Part shown: positions 31,683-40,006 of the stretch, piece by piece
How the letters are laid out: the number at the start of each line of letters is the position of its first letter
Numbering within the stretch: the stretch's first letter is position 1
Assembly (NCBI RefSeq): GCF_963929015.1
Contig: NZ_CAWVHE010000011.1
Coordinates: forward strand, 1 to 64,000
Direction: 5' to 3'
Source: Merdimonas sp963929015
Lineage (GTDB): Bacteria > Bacillota > Clostridia > Lachnospirales > Lachnospiraceae
DNA: 64,000 bases
Made by a program: the position numbers and the translations under genes
Notes under the pieces: model-generated
The model's input: the letters and a program-made list of their open reading frames with translations, nothing else
Told to the model about the DNA's origin: nothing
The model's database searches: none

Positions 31683-32534
31683 ATGCTGTACGAAAAACTA
31701 AGTGAGAGAAAAAAAGAATTAGGCATGACTACAGAGCAGCTTTCCCGGCTGTCAGGGGTGCCGGTGGGAACGATCAATAAGATCTTAAGCGGAGAGACAA
31801 GATCGCCCCGTTATGCGACCTGGCAGGCGCTTGAAAGGGTTCTGTATGGAGCAGTAGGATCAGAGACAGGAGGCGCAGAGGAGAGCCGGAATGTGCCGGG
31901 GGGATCCTGGGACATGGCTTATGGAAATCCTCCGGACGCAGTCAGGGAAGTGGTGGCTCCTTATCTTACGAAAAGACAGGGCGAGTATACGGTGGAGGAT
32001 TACCGGAAACTGCCGGAGGATGTGCGGGCAGAGCTGATCGATGGAGAGCTGATATTTCTGGAGGTGCCCACTTTTACGCACCAGGAACTTGTCACGGAGC
32101 TTCTGTTTGAGATAAAACTGTACATTCATAAAAATAAGGGACCCTGCCGGGTGCTCCCATCGCCTCTGGACGTACAGCTTGACTGTGACAACCGGACCAT
32201 GGTGCAGCCGGATATCGCACTGATCTGCCAGAACGAAAGAATCACAAGAAAAGGGATCTATGGAGCGCCGGATTTCTGTATTGAGATCGTGTCGGACTCC
32301 AGCAGGAAAAGGGATTACGGGGTCAAGATGCAGAAATATATGAATGCCGGAGTCCGGGAATACTGGATTGTGGACCGGAAGAGGGAAAAGGTCGTCTGCT
32401 ACTGGTTTGAGGGCGATGACGCGCCGGAGATCACCATGTATTCCTTCCGGGACAGAGTGCCTGTCAGAATCTATGATGGCAGTCTGGAGGTGGATTTCCC
32501 GGGGATACTGGAGCGGCTGTGGAAGGAAGCGTAA
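31683..32534 (+). CDS. XRE helix-turn-helix fused to Uma2-type PD-(D/E)XK domain
   Basis: A 283-residue protein. Residues about 5-55 form a helix-turn-helix (LGMTTEQLSRLSGVPVGTINKILSGETRSP). Residues about 100-280 form a Uma2/DUF820 domain (ELIDGELIFLEVPTFTHQEL, VQPDIALIC, GAPDFCIEIVSDSSRKRDY, KMQKYMNAGVREYWIVD). The nuclease-fold acidic residues (E/PD/ExV-K pattern) look intact. Uma2 proteins are widespread and of unsettled function; a fused DNA-binding domain would direct one to specific sites. Monocistronic. Confidence 0.85.
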   Translation: MLYEKLSERKKELGMTTEQLSRLSGVPVGTINKILSGETRSPRYATWQALERVLYGAVGSETGGAEESRNVPGGSWDMAYGNPPDAVREVVAPYLTKRQGEYTVEDYRKLPEDVRAELIDGELIFLEVPTFTHQELVTELLFEIKLYIHKNKGPCRVLPSPLDVQLDCDNRTMVQPDIALICQNERITRKGIYGAPDFCIEIVSDSSRKRDYGVKMQKYMNAGVREYWIVDRKREKVVCYWFEGDDAPEITMYSFRDRVPVRIYDGSLEVDFPGILERLWKEA

Positions 32535-32562
32535 AAAGAAAAAGGAGATACGAAGGAGAAAG

Positions 32563-32591
32563 AGGCGGAAGACCAGGTTGGTCCTCCGCCT
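32563..32591. terminator. Hairpin between convergent genes
   Basis: AGGCGGA (32563-32569) plus GACC pair with GGTC plus TCCGCCT (32585-32591). It lies between the Uma2 gene and the convergent ABC exporter gene; a T-tract is weak on the plus side. Confidence 0.65.
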
Positions 32592-32611
32592 TGTGAGTTC
32601 GGATGCTATAT

Positions 32612-34357
32612 TTAATTGGCCGGGGTCCCGGCGGAAGGCATCTGGTAGTAATGTGCATAGATCCCTCCAAGTTTTAACAGCTCTTCGTGGGTGCCCCTCT
32701 CGGCAATGGCGTTGTCCGCTACTACCAGGATCTCGTCCGCATTCTGGATGGTGGACAGCCGGTGGGCGATCGTAATGGTGGTACGGTTGTGGGAGAGGGT
32801 GTCCAGGCTCTTCTGGATCCAGCGTTCGCTTTCGTTATCCAGGGCGCTGGTAGCCTCGTCCAGGATCAGAATCGGCGGATTCTTTAAAAAGACTCTGGCG
32901 ATCGAGATCCGCTGTTTCTGTCCGCCGGAAAGCCGGGTACCCCGCTCGCCGACATAGGTGTCGTAGCCGTCGGGCAGACTTACGATAAAGTCATGGATAT
33001 TTGCCCTTTTCGCTGCATCTACAATCTCTTCCATAGAAGCGCCGGGTTTGCCGTAGGCGATGTTATCCCGGATGGTTCCGCAGAAGAGATAGACGTCCTG
33101 CTGAACGATTCCGATCTGGTTTCTGAGGGAAGAAAGGGTCAGTCCCCGCACGTCTTTTCCGTCGATCAGAACCCGTCCGCCTGTGACGTCATAGAATCTT
33201 GGCAGCAGGTTGCAGATTGTGGTTTTGCCGGATCCGGAAGGCCCTACCAGAGCAATGGAGCGGCCGGCAGGGATGTCGAAGGATATGTTGGACAAAACCG
33301 GGGCGTCGTCGTCCGGATAGTGGAACGATACATTTTCATAGGTGACATTTCCCTTAACATCCGTAAGCGGTTTTGCGTCCGGGGCGTCTTTGATCTCGAT
33401 CTCGGTGTCCATAACGTCCAGGTAACGGCGGAAACCGGAGAGCCCTTTTTGCATCATTTCCATCAGCTCTACCAGGATCTGGATGGGGCTGATAAAAATA
33501 CCGATATAGAGAGCGTACATAGACAGATCCACCACATTCATCTGTCCCTGGGCGATCAGATAACCGCCGTATACCAGGGTCACCAGGTACATCATGCCCT
33601 GGAAGAACAGGTTGCCGCCGGTGAAATCGCCCATACATTTGTAGTTGGCGTTTTTGGACATCAGGAATCCGTGATTGCTTTTTGCGAATTTTTTCCGTTC
33701 AATGTCTTCGTTGGCAAAGGACTGAACGACCCGGATGCCGGCCAGGGTATCCTGGAGACTGGCGTTGACGTCGCCGATCTTTCGCCGGTTGTCGATAAAG
33801 GTTTCCTGCATCCGTTTGTTCTGGCTGATGGAAAAGATCAGCATGCAGATGACCAGAACGGACAGAGGGATGGCGAGGCGCCAGTTGATCAGGAACAGGA
33901 AGATAAAGGATCCGATGATCTTGATCAGGGAAATGAACAGGTTTTCCGGGCCGTGGTGGGCGAATTCGGCGATGTCGAAGAGGTCTGTGACCAGTTTGCT
34001 CATCATCTGGCCGGAATTGTTTTGGTTATAGTAGGAGAAGGATAACTTCTCGTAGTGGTCGAAAAGCCGGGCTCTCATATCCCGTTCCATGTAAGCGCCC
34101 ATCATATGGCCCTGGTAGCTGACATAGTATTTACACAGGCTCTGGAGCACATACATAATGAAAAGTCCGATGCCAATGGGGGCAAGGGCCGCAAGGATCT
34201 CTTCTCTGCTTCTGGTGAACAGGCCGTTGATGGCGCCGCGCAGAAACTGAGGATACAGAAGATCCACAATGCTGATGAAGGTGGCGCACAGAAGATCCAG
34301 GAAAAAGACTGTTTTATACGGCCCGTAATATTGGATAAATCTCTTTAAAGTACGCAT
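32612..34357 (-). CDS. ABC-type multidrug/lipid exporter, permease-ATPase fusion
   Basis: A 581-residue half-transporter. N-terminal six-helix ABC_membrane domain (about 15-300), C-terminal ATPase (about 335-575) with Walker A GPSGSGKTTICNLL, Q-loop GIVQQDVYLF, signature LSGGQKQRISIARVF, Walker B ILILDEATSALD and H-loop IAHRLSTIQNADEI. A homodimer would export a hydrophobic compound. It stands alone, so no cargo is indicated. Confidence 0.93.
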   Translation of the reverse strand: MRTLKRFIQYYGPYKTVFFLDLLCATFISIVDLLYPQFLRGAINGLFTRSREEILAALAPIGIGLFIMYVLQSLCKYYVSYQGHMMGAYMERDMRARLFDHYEKLSFSYYNQNNSGQMMSKLVTDLFDIAEFAHHGPENLFISLIKIIGSFIFLFLINWRLAIPLSVLVICMLIFSISQNKRMQETFIDNRRKIGDVNASLQDTLAGIRVVQSFANEDIERKKFAKSNHGFLMSKNANYKCMGDFTGGNLFFQGMMYLVTLVYGGYLIAQGQMNVVDLSMYALYIGIFISPIQILVELMEMMQKGLSGFRRYLDVMDTEIEIKDAPDAKPLTDVKGNVTYENVSFHYPDDDAPVLSNISFDIPAGRSIALVGPSGSGKTTICNLLPRFYDVTGGRVLIDGKDVRGLTLSSLRNQIGIVQQDVYLFCGTIRDNIAYGKPGASMEEIVDAAKRANIHDFIVSLPDGYDTYVGERGTRLSGGQKQRISIARVFLKNPPILILDEATSALDNESERWIQKSLDTLSHNRTTITIAHRLSTIQNADEILVVADNAIAERGTHEELLKLGGIYAHYYQMPSAGTPAN

Positions 34358-34538
34358 GATACCATAACTTCCTCTCTGAATAATATGTTTAGCACCTTAT
34401 TATAACACCGGAGCATGGGGAAAGGTCAACCATTTGCACAGGAAAATCTGTGAAAAAACAGGGGTTGTTGTTGCGGAGAAGGCGTCTGCGTAGTAAAATA
34501 AATGCAGTTTGGAACAGAAAGACTGGTGAAGGAAAAAA

Positions 34539-34937
34539 ATGAAAGTATTGATCATAGACGGCCAGGGCGGCGGCCTGGGCCGGCAGCTGGTAGGTGCAGT
34601 AAAAGAGAAGTGTCCGGAGGCGGAAGTGCTGGCGGTGGGGACCAACAGTACAGCCACAGGCGCTATGCTCCGGGCAGGAGCAGACCAGGCGGCAACCGGG
34701 GAAAATGCGGTGCTGGTGGCATGCCGGAAAGCGGATGTGATCATCGGGCCCGTCGGAATCGTGATCGCGGATTCCATGCTGGGCGAGATCACTCCGGCTA
34801 TGGCTGTGGCAGTGGGACAGAGCCGGGCCAGGAGAATCTTGCTTCCGGTGAATCAGTGTGATAATATAGTAGTTGGCGCCGCGGATCTCAGTATGGCGGA
34901 TAAGGTGCGGGAGGCTGTAGAGCTTCTTGGCCGATAG
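34539..34937 (+). CDS. DUF3842 family protein
   Basis: A 132-residue protein beginning KVLIIDGQGGGLGRQLVGAV, a glycine-rich nucleotide-binding-like loop, followed by an alternating beta-alpha pattern with GTNSTATGAMLRAGADQAATG and IIGPVGIVIADSMLGEITP. This matches DUF3842, a Clostridia-enriched family of unknown function. It is followed by a terminator and then the double-cubane pair; a functional link is possible but not shown. Confidence 0.75.
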   Translation: MKVLIIDGQGGGLGRQLVGAVKEKCPEAEVLAVGTNSTATGAMLRAGADQAATGENAVLVACRKADVIIGPVGIVIADSMLGEITPAMAVAVGQSRARRILLPVNQCDNIVVGAADLSMADKVREAVELLGR

Positions 34938-34977
34938 ACAAGTGGTTATAAAAAATAAAATTGCGAAAACATACCAG

Positions 34978-35015
34978 GGAAGGGGCAGGATTTTACGATC
35001 CGGCCACTTCCTTTT
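34978..35015 (+). terminator. Terminator between DUF3842 and the double-cubane genes
   Basis: GGAAGGGGCAGGAT (34978-34991) pairs imperfectly with ATCCGGCCACTTCC (34998-35011), then TTTT. It lies 25 bp before the next start, so it could also act as an attenuator. Confidence 0.7.
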
Positions 35016-35039
35016 GGATTGGAAAAGATGGAGGAAACG

Positions 35040-36314
35040 ATGTGGGTTGTAGATAAATATATTGACTATGTGAAAGAACAGACCATTGCAGATCCCAGGA
35101 AGAGCTGGGGGAAGATGTTGCTGGGATTTCAGGCGAACAAGATCCGGACAAAGATCCTTCCAAAGAAAAATCTGGCGAAAGGCTATCAGAAGCTGGAGAC
35201 CATGATGATGTCCTTTGTGGCAGATGCGCTGTGCCAGCCGGACAGATATGTGTGGGGGAATATTTTCTCGCCCTGTGAGCTGATCCGCTGTTTTGGATTA
35301 AAAACGCTGTCCATTGAATGTCTGTCCTGTTATTTGAGCGGTTATCATCTGGAAGATTATTTTATTGATTATGCACAGAATACAGGGATTGCGCCTACGC
35401 TTTGCTCTTATCACAAGACTTTTGTGGGAGCTATTGACAGCGACGCAGTACCGGTGCCGGACTACGCGGTTACCACGTCGCTTTCCTGTGACGGCAACCT
35501 GAATACCTTCCGGTATCTGGAGAAGAAAAAGGGCGTGCCTTTTACATTTCTGGACGTACCCTATGAAGACGACGGGGCATCTGTGGAATATCTGGCAGAG
35601 CAGCTGCGTGGCTTCGCCCATGAACTGGAGGAACGGTTTGCTGTCAGATTTGACGAAGAGAAGCTGAAGGAATCGCTGCGGATTGAAAATGAGACCCGCA
35701 AAGAGCTGGTAGAGTTTTTCCGTCTTCAGAGCGAGCATTATTATCCGGGGGAACTGATCAGCCACCTCTATATGATGATGGGCATGCATTTACTTATCGG
35801 TACACAGGAATTCCTGGATCTGATCCGGTTTATGAATGAGGATATCCAGATTTATCCGAAATTTGAAGGGAAGAAGATCCTGTGGGTACATTTGCTTCCG
35901 TTTTATCAGGAAAGTCTGCAGAAATGTTTTAATACCAATCAGAATTACCAGATCATTGCCAGCGATATCATTCTGGACTCGGCGGAGAAGCTGGACCCGG
36001 AGCGCCCCTTCCACTCGCTGGCCCGGAAGATCATCCACAACATTTACAATGGATCCTATTCCCACCGGGCATCCATGATCGGCAAGTTATGCGATACCCT
36101 GCATCCGGACGCAGTGATCCAGTTCTGTCACTGGGGCTGCAAGCAGTCCTCCGGCGGCAGTATCCTGTTAAAAGAGGAAATGCAGAAAAAGGGGATCCCC
36201 ATGCTGATCCTGGACGGCGACGGCATTGACAAGCGCAACAGCCACGACGGACAGATCAAGACCAGGCTGGAGGCATTTCTGGAAATGTTAGATGTGGAGG
36301 AGGAGACGCGATGA
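35040..36314 (+). CDS. HgdB-like 2-hydroxyacyl-CoA dehydratase / double-cubane cluster protein
   Basis: 424 residues from ATG 35040, which has GGAGG five bases upstream. The fold family is the 2-hydroxyacyl-CoA dehydratase D/beta component (HgdB/FldC). Candidate cluster ligands are Cys in FSPCELIRCFG, CLSCYL, TLCSYHK and FCHWGCKQSSGG. With no alpha partner and with a fused activase gene next to it, it resembles the double-cubane cluster proteins (DCCP), whose [8Fe-9S]-type cofactor does ATP-driven low-potential reduction. The substrate is unknown. It overlaps the next gene by 4 bp. Confidence 0.8.
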   Translation: MWVVDKYIDYVKEQTIADPRKSWGKMLLGFQANKIRTKILPKKNLAKGYQKLETMMMSFVADALCQPDRYVWGNIFSPCELIRCFGLKTLSIECLSCYLSGYHLEDYFIDYAQNTGIAPTLCSYHKTFVGAIDSDAVPVPDYAVTTSLSCDGNLNTFRYLEKKKGVPFTFLDVPYEDDGASVEYLAEQLRGFAHELEERFAVRFDEEKLKESLRIENETRKELVEFFRLQSEHYYPGELISHLYMMMGMHLLIGTQEFLDLIRFMNEDIQIYPKFEGKKILWVHLLPFYQESLQKCFNTNQNYQIIASDIILDSAEKLDPERPFHSLARKIIHNIYNGSYSHRASMIGKLCDTLHPDAVIQFCHWGCKQSSGGSILLKEEMQKKGIPMLILDGDGIDKRNSHDGQIKTRLEAFLEMLDVEEETR

Positions 36315-37993
36315 TCGGATATATCTGTAAATACGCTCCCATTGAGGTGCTGGAATCCATGGGGGCAAAGATGGAGCGGATCGAGCCGGATGTGACGAAT
36401 TTTAGCCAGGCGGAGATCCGGATGCACCCGAATATCTGCAGCTTTGCCAAAGGTGTGCTGGAGACGGTGATGGAGAAGGATTATGAAGGGATCATTCTTA
36501 CCACCTGTTGCGACAGTATCCGGCGGTTGTATGATGTGCTGAAAGAAGAATTTCCGGATAAATTTATCTATATGCTGGATACGCCAAGGCTGGTGAAAGA
36601 GGTTGGCGTTGACCTCTATGAGCAGAGGATCCGCGCCATGATCCGGGCTTATGAAGGATTTTCCGGGAAATCGTTTGATGAAAAGGTGTTCCTGGAATAT
36701 TTGAAGGGGAAAGAAGAACCACAGCAGAACGGAGTGAAGGACCGTTCGTTAAATATCGGAATCCTGGGCGCCCGGGCCAATGAGAATATCGGGAAAATCC
36801 TGGAACAGCGGGGCGCCAACGTGGCCTTTGACCTGACCTGTACCGGGGTGGGCAGAAGGCTGTTCTGGGATGAGAAAGAGCCTTTGAAGGAATACGCCAG
36901 AGGACTCCTTAGCCAGTTCCCCTGTATGCGGATGGAGCAGGCGGCCAACCGGGACGAACTGATCCGGCGGTACGCAGACAGTGTGGACGGGATCATTTAC
37001 CACACTGTCCAGTTCTGCGACAATTATGCTTATGAATATGCCTGGCTGAAAGACTGGCTGAAAAAGCCCCTGCTGCTTCTGGAGACGGATTATACAAAGC
37101 AGAGTTACGGGCAGATCCTGACAAGGATCGAGGCATTTCTGGAATCCTTACAGAAAGAAAATATGCAGAAAAAAGGAAGAAAACCAGCGAAAAAAATGGA
37201 GGGAAAGAACAGGATGTACGTACTTGGAATTGACAGCGGATCTACGTCCACCAATGCGGTGATCATGGATCAGGACCGGAAAATGAAGGCATTTTCTGTA
37301 GTCCGCACCGGAGCCAAATCCGGGGAAAGCGCAGAGAAGGTATTAGAGGATGTGCTGGAGAAGGCAGGACTTTCCAGAGAGGATATTTCCTGGATCGTAT
37401 CCACAGGATACGGCCGGGTCAGCATTCCTTTTGCTGATGAAAATGTGACGGAGATCAGCTGCCACGGCAAGGGCGCGCATTATTTTAATCCGCAGATCCG
37501 GACCATTCTGGACATTGGCGGCCAGGACAGCAAGGCTATTAAGTTAAGTGAAAACGGAGAAGTCAAAGACTTTGTCATGAATGATAAATGCGCCGCCGGG
37601 ACAGGGCGTTTCCTGGAGATGATCGCCCGGACTCTGGAGGTAAGCCTTGACGAGCTGGGGGCCATTGCTCTGACTTCTACGGAAGAGATCGAGATTACCA
37701 GCATGTGTTCTGTGTTCGCGGAGTCAGAGGTGATCTCTCTGATCGCCAATAACAAGGAGAAAAATGATATCTCCAATGGAGTCTGCAACGCCATTGCCGG
37801 CAAGGCTTACGGCCTGCTGCGCCGCGTAGGCCTGGAGCCGGGATTTATGATGACCGGCGGCGTGGCTAAGAATCCGGGCGTGGTGCGCGCGGTAGAAAAA
37901 AAACTGGGAGAGAAACTCTACATCTGTGAGGAGCCGGAAATCGTAGGAGCCACCGGGGCGGCGCTGTACGCACTGGAGCAATACGAAGGGTAG
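36311..37993 (+). CDS. HgdB-like domain fused to BadF/HgdC-type ATP-dependent activase
   Basis: 560 residues in two parts. Residues about 1-285 are a second HgdB-like component (cysteines in CSFAKG and LTTCCDSIRRLYDV). After a Lys-rich linker (about 285-300), residues about 302-560 are the ASKHA activase: GIDSGSTSTNAVIMD, STGYGR, DIGGQDSKAIK, the cluster-binding MNDKCAAGTGRFLE and MTGGVAKNPGVVRAVEKKLG. The activase dimer uses ATP hydrolysis to push an electron onto the partner protein. Fusion of reductase-like and activase parts is seen in DCCP-type systems. Confidence 0.85.
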   Translation: MIGYICKYAPIEVLESMGAKMERIEPDVTNFSQAEIRMHPNICSFAKGVLETVMEKDYEGIILTTCCDSIRRLYDVLKEEFPDKFIYMLDTPRLVKEVGVDLYEQRIRAMIRAYEGFSGKSFDEKVFLEYLKGKEEPQQNGVKDRSLNIGILGARANENIGKILEQRGANVAFDLTCTGVGRRLFWDEKEPLKEYARGLLSQFPCMRMEQAANRDELIRRYADSVDGIIYHTVQFCDNYAYEYAWLKDWLKKPLLLLETDYTKQSYGQILTRIEAFLESLQKENMQKKGRKPAKKMEGKNRMYVLGIDSGSTSTNAVIMDQDRKMKAFSVVRTGAKSGESAEKVLEDVLEKAGLSREDISWIVSTGYGRVSIPFADENVTEISCHGKGAHYFNPQIRTILDIGGQDSKAIKLSENGEVKDFVMNDKCAAGTGRFLEMIARTLEVSLDELGAIALTSTEEIEITSMCSVFAESEVISLIANNKEKNDISNGVCNAIAGKAYGLLRRVGLEPGFMMTGGVAKNPGVVRAVEKKLGEKLYICEEPEIVGATGAALYALEQYEG

Positions 37994-38005
37994 GTAAGAA
38001 AGTGT

Positions 38006-38049
38006 CAAATGGGGACGGGGGATTTTTAAAAATCCCCCGTCCCCATTTG
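38006..38049. repeat. 44 bp perfect palindromic repeat, copy 2
   Basis: Arms of 22 bp beginning CAAATGGGGACGGGGGATTT, perfectly self-complementary. Same GGGGACGGGGGATTTT core as copies at 16115 and 58316 but with CAAAT instead of CAATT at the tip. It sits 12 bp after the activase stop and could double as a terminator. Confidence 0.9.
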
Positions 38050-38053
38050 TTGC

Positions 38054-38269
38054 AGAACTGCAAAGACTTTCAGAAGATTTACAACAGGTACTGGGCATGT
38101 TAAAATATAGGGGCAGAAGGAGGAGCGTGTGAATATGTGTCAGGCATTGGAAGAATGGTATCAGGATGCGTTGAAAGAAGGAGAAGTAAAAGGAAGGGAA
38201 TCGGCCTGGAAGAGGTGCGCGGTATTCTTGAGTAATAAAACGGTTGCCGGCAGTTTTTCTATATGGTAG
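38054..38269 (+). pseudogene. Remnant of an Rpn/PD-(D/E)XK-type transposase
   Basis: One frame reads AELQRLSEDLQQVLGMLKYR to a stop at 38131. A second, starting ATG 38135, reads MCQALEEWYQDALKEGEVKG and runs 44 codons to 38269. Both pieces resemble the C-terminal region of Rpn-family transposase/nuclease proteins (MCQALEEL...GxxxG tails). The N-terminal nuclease domain is absent. The stretch from 38270 to 38460 holds nothing I recognise. Confidence 0.45.
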
Positions 38270-38467
38270 TATTAGAAAAGAGCTCCGGCAGGAAGCCGGA
38301 AGATGCGTCAGAAGACGTGAGGATTATGATACAGAAGTTTTATCAGATATAAATGGTTGCCTTATGGCAACGGAGATACAGGTTGACAGGAAAGATATCA
38401 GGAAGGTATCTGTTTTCAGGAGAAAGCAGACATCTTCCTGTTTCTATTTGTAAGGAGGAAAGAAGGT

Positions 38468-39223
38468 ATGACATTACAGGAGTTTTTTAAAGAAGCCCCC
38501 AAAGCCGCGGTGGCCTTTTCCGGCGGTGCGGACTCTGCCTTTCTCCTGTGGGCGGCCAGGGAATACGGTGCGGATGTCCGGGCCTATTATGGGAAGACGG
38601 CCTTCCAGCCGGCCTTCGAACTGGAGGACGCCAGGCGGCTGGCGCGGGAATTGCAGGTGCCGATGACTGTGATCGAAGAGGATATCCTGGCGGTGCCGGA
38701 GGCGGCGCAGAACGGCCCGAAGCGCTGTTACTACTGCAAACGGGCGCTGTTTTCCAGCCTGCGGGAAGCCGCACGCCGGGATGGATACCCGGTGCTTCTG
38801 GACGGGACCAATGCTTCCGATGACGCGAAAGACCGGCCGGGCATGCAGGCGCTGCGGGAACTTCAGGTGCGGTCGCCTCTGCGGGAATGCGGGATCACCA
38901 AGGAACAGCTGCGGCAGATGTCTAAAGAAGCCGGTCTGTTTACCTGGGAGAAGCCGGCCTATGCCTGCCTGGCTACCCGGGTGCCCACGGGGACGAAGAT
39001 CACGTTAGAGACCCTTAAAAATGTGGAGCAGGCGGAAGAGATCCTGTCAGAGATGGGATTTGCGGATTTCCGGGTGCGTATTTGCCAGGAGGGAGCAAGG
39101 ATCCAGGTAAGAGAAGAAGAGATGGCGGATCTTCTGGATCAGCGGGCAGTTGTTAAGGAGCGGTTAAAACCGCTGTTTCCCGCGGTATTGATGGATCTGG
39201 AAGCCAGGAAGCCATCCAGATAG
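38468..39223 (+). CDS. larE: LarE, ATP-dependent sacrificial sulfur transferase
   Basis: A 251-residue PP-loop enzyme. SGGADS (18-23) is the adenylation loop; LLDGTNASDDAKDRPGM and PAYACLATRVPTG are LarE signatures. Cys167 in ACLATR corresponds to the sacrificial cysteine of the Lactobacillus enzyme. Cys87 and Cys90 (RCYYCK) form an extra pair that with Cys167 could hold a [4Fe-4S] cluster, as in three-cysteine LarEs that reload sulfur instead of sacrificing it. It makes the thiocarboxylates of the nickel-pincer nucleotide. First gene of larE-larB-larC. Confidence 0.92.
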   Translation: MTLQEFFKEAPKAAVAFSGGADSAFLLWAAREYGADVRAYYGKTAFQPAFELEDARRLARELQVPMTVIEEDILAVPEAAQNGPKRCYYCKRALFSSLREAARRDGYPVLLDGTNASDDAKDRPGMQALRELQVRSPLRECGITKEQLRQMSKEAGLFTWEKPAYACLATRVPTGTKITLETLKNVEQAEEILSEMGFADFRVRICQEGARIQVREEEMADLLDQRAVVKERLKPLFPAVLMDLEARKPSR

Positions 39224-39238
39224 AAGGAAGGAGAAGCA

Positions 39239-40003
39239 ATGGATAATAAACATGACATTTTAGAATTGCTGCGCCAGGTGGCGGATGGAAAGGTGTCACC
39301 GGAGAACGCCATGCTGGAGTTAAAGGAGGCGCCCTTTGAAGACCTTGCCTATGCCAAGATCGATTTTCACCGTAGCGTCCGCCAGGGAGCCGCGGAGGTG
39401 ATCTACGGAGAGGGAAAGACGCCGGAGCAGATCAAAGGGATTGTAGAACGGATGGGCGAGAAGGGGTGCCGTAACATTCTGGTGACCCGGATCAGCCAGG
39501 AGACCGGAGACTATCTGTCCCGGTTTCTCCCCATAGATTACCACAAAATTCCCCGGCTTGGGATCGCATTTCCGGAAGACCGGCCGGGACGGGGAAATAT
39601 TGTGGTGGCCACCGGAGGGACCAGCGACATGCCGGTGGCAGAAGAGGCGGCGCTGACTGCCGAGGCCATGGGAAATCATGTGACCCGGGTTTATGATGTG
39701 GGCGTGGCGGGACTTCACCGCCTGCTGTCTAATCTGGATATTCTCATGCAGGCCCGCTGCGTGATCGCAGTGGCAGGCATGGAAGGAGCCCTGGCTTCCG
39801 TGGTGGGCGGACTGGTGGACTGCCCGGTGATCGCGGTACCCACAAGCGTAGGCTATGGCGCCAGTTTTGGAGGCTTGTCGGCGCTTCTGTCCATGCTGAA
39901 TTCCTGCGCTTCCGGGTGCAGTGTGGTGAATATTGACAATGGATTCGGGGCCGGGTATCTGGCCAGCCGGATTAATCAGATGGAAGGGATCAAGGAGGAA
40001 TAA
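39239..40003 (+). CDS. larB: LarB, pyridinium-3,5-biscarboxylate mononucleotide synthase
   Basis: A 254-residue protein with the PurE-like domain in its C-terminal half (VVATGGTSDMPVAEEAALTAEAMGN, VAGMEGALASVVGGLVDCPVIAVPTSVGYGASFGG). LarB carboxylates and hydrolyses nicotinic acid adenine dinucleotide, the first step of nickel-pincer cofactor synthesis. 15 bp after larE and 3 bp before larC. Confidence 0.93.
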   Translation: MDNKHDILELLRQVADGKVSPENAMLELKEAPFEDLAYAKIDFHRSVRQGAAEVIYGEGKTPEQIKGIVERMGEKGCRNILVTRISQETGDYLSRFLPIDYHKIPRLGIAFPEDRPGRGNIVVATGGTSDMPVAEEAALTAEAMGNHVTRVYDVGVAGLHRLLSNLDILMQARCVIAVAGMEGALASVVGGLVDCPVIAVPTSVGYGASFGGLSALLSMLNSCASGCSVVNIDNGFGAGYLASRINQMEGIKEE

Positions 40004-40006
40004 CAG

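Noticed and set aside
32993..34045. 350-codon plus-strand frame opposite the ABC exporter
   Set aside because: The minus strand encodes a complete ABC exporter with all ATPase motifs; the plus frame is its shadow.
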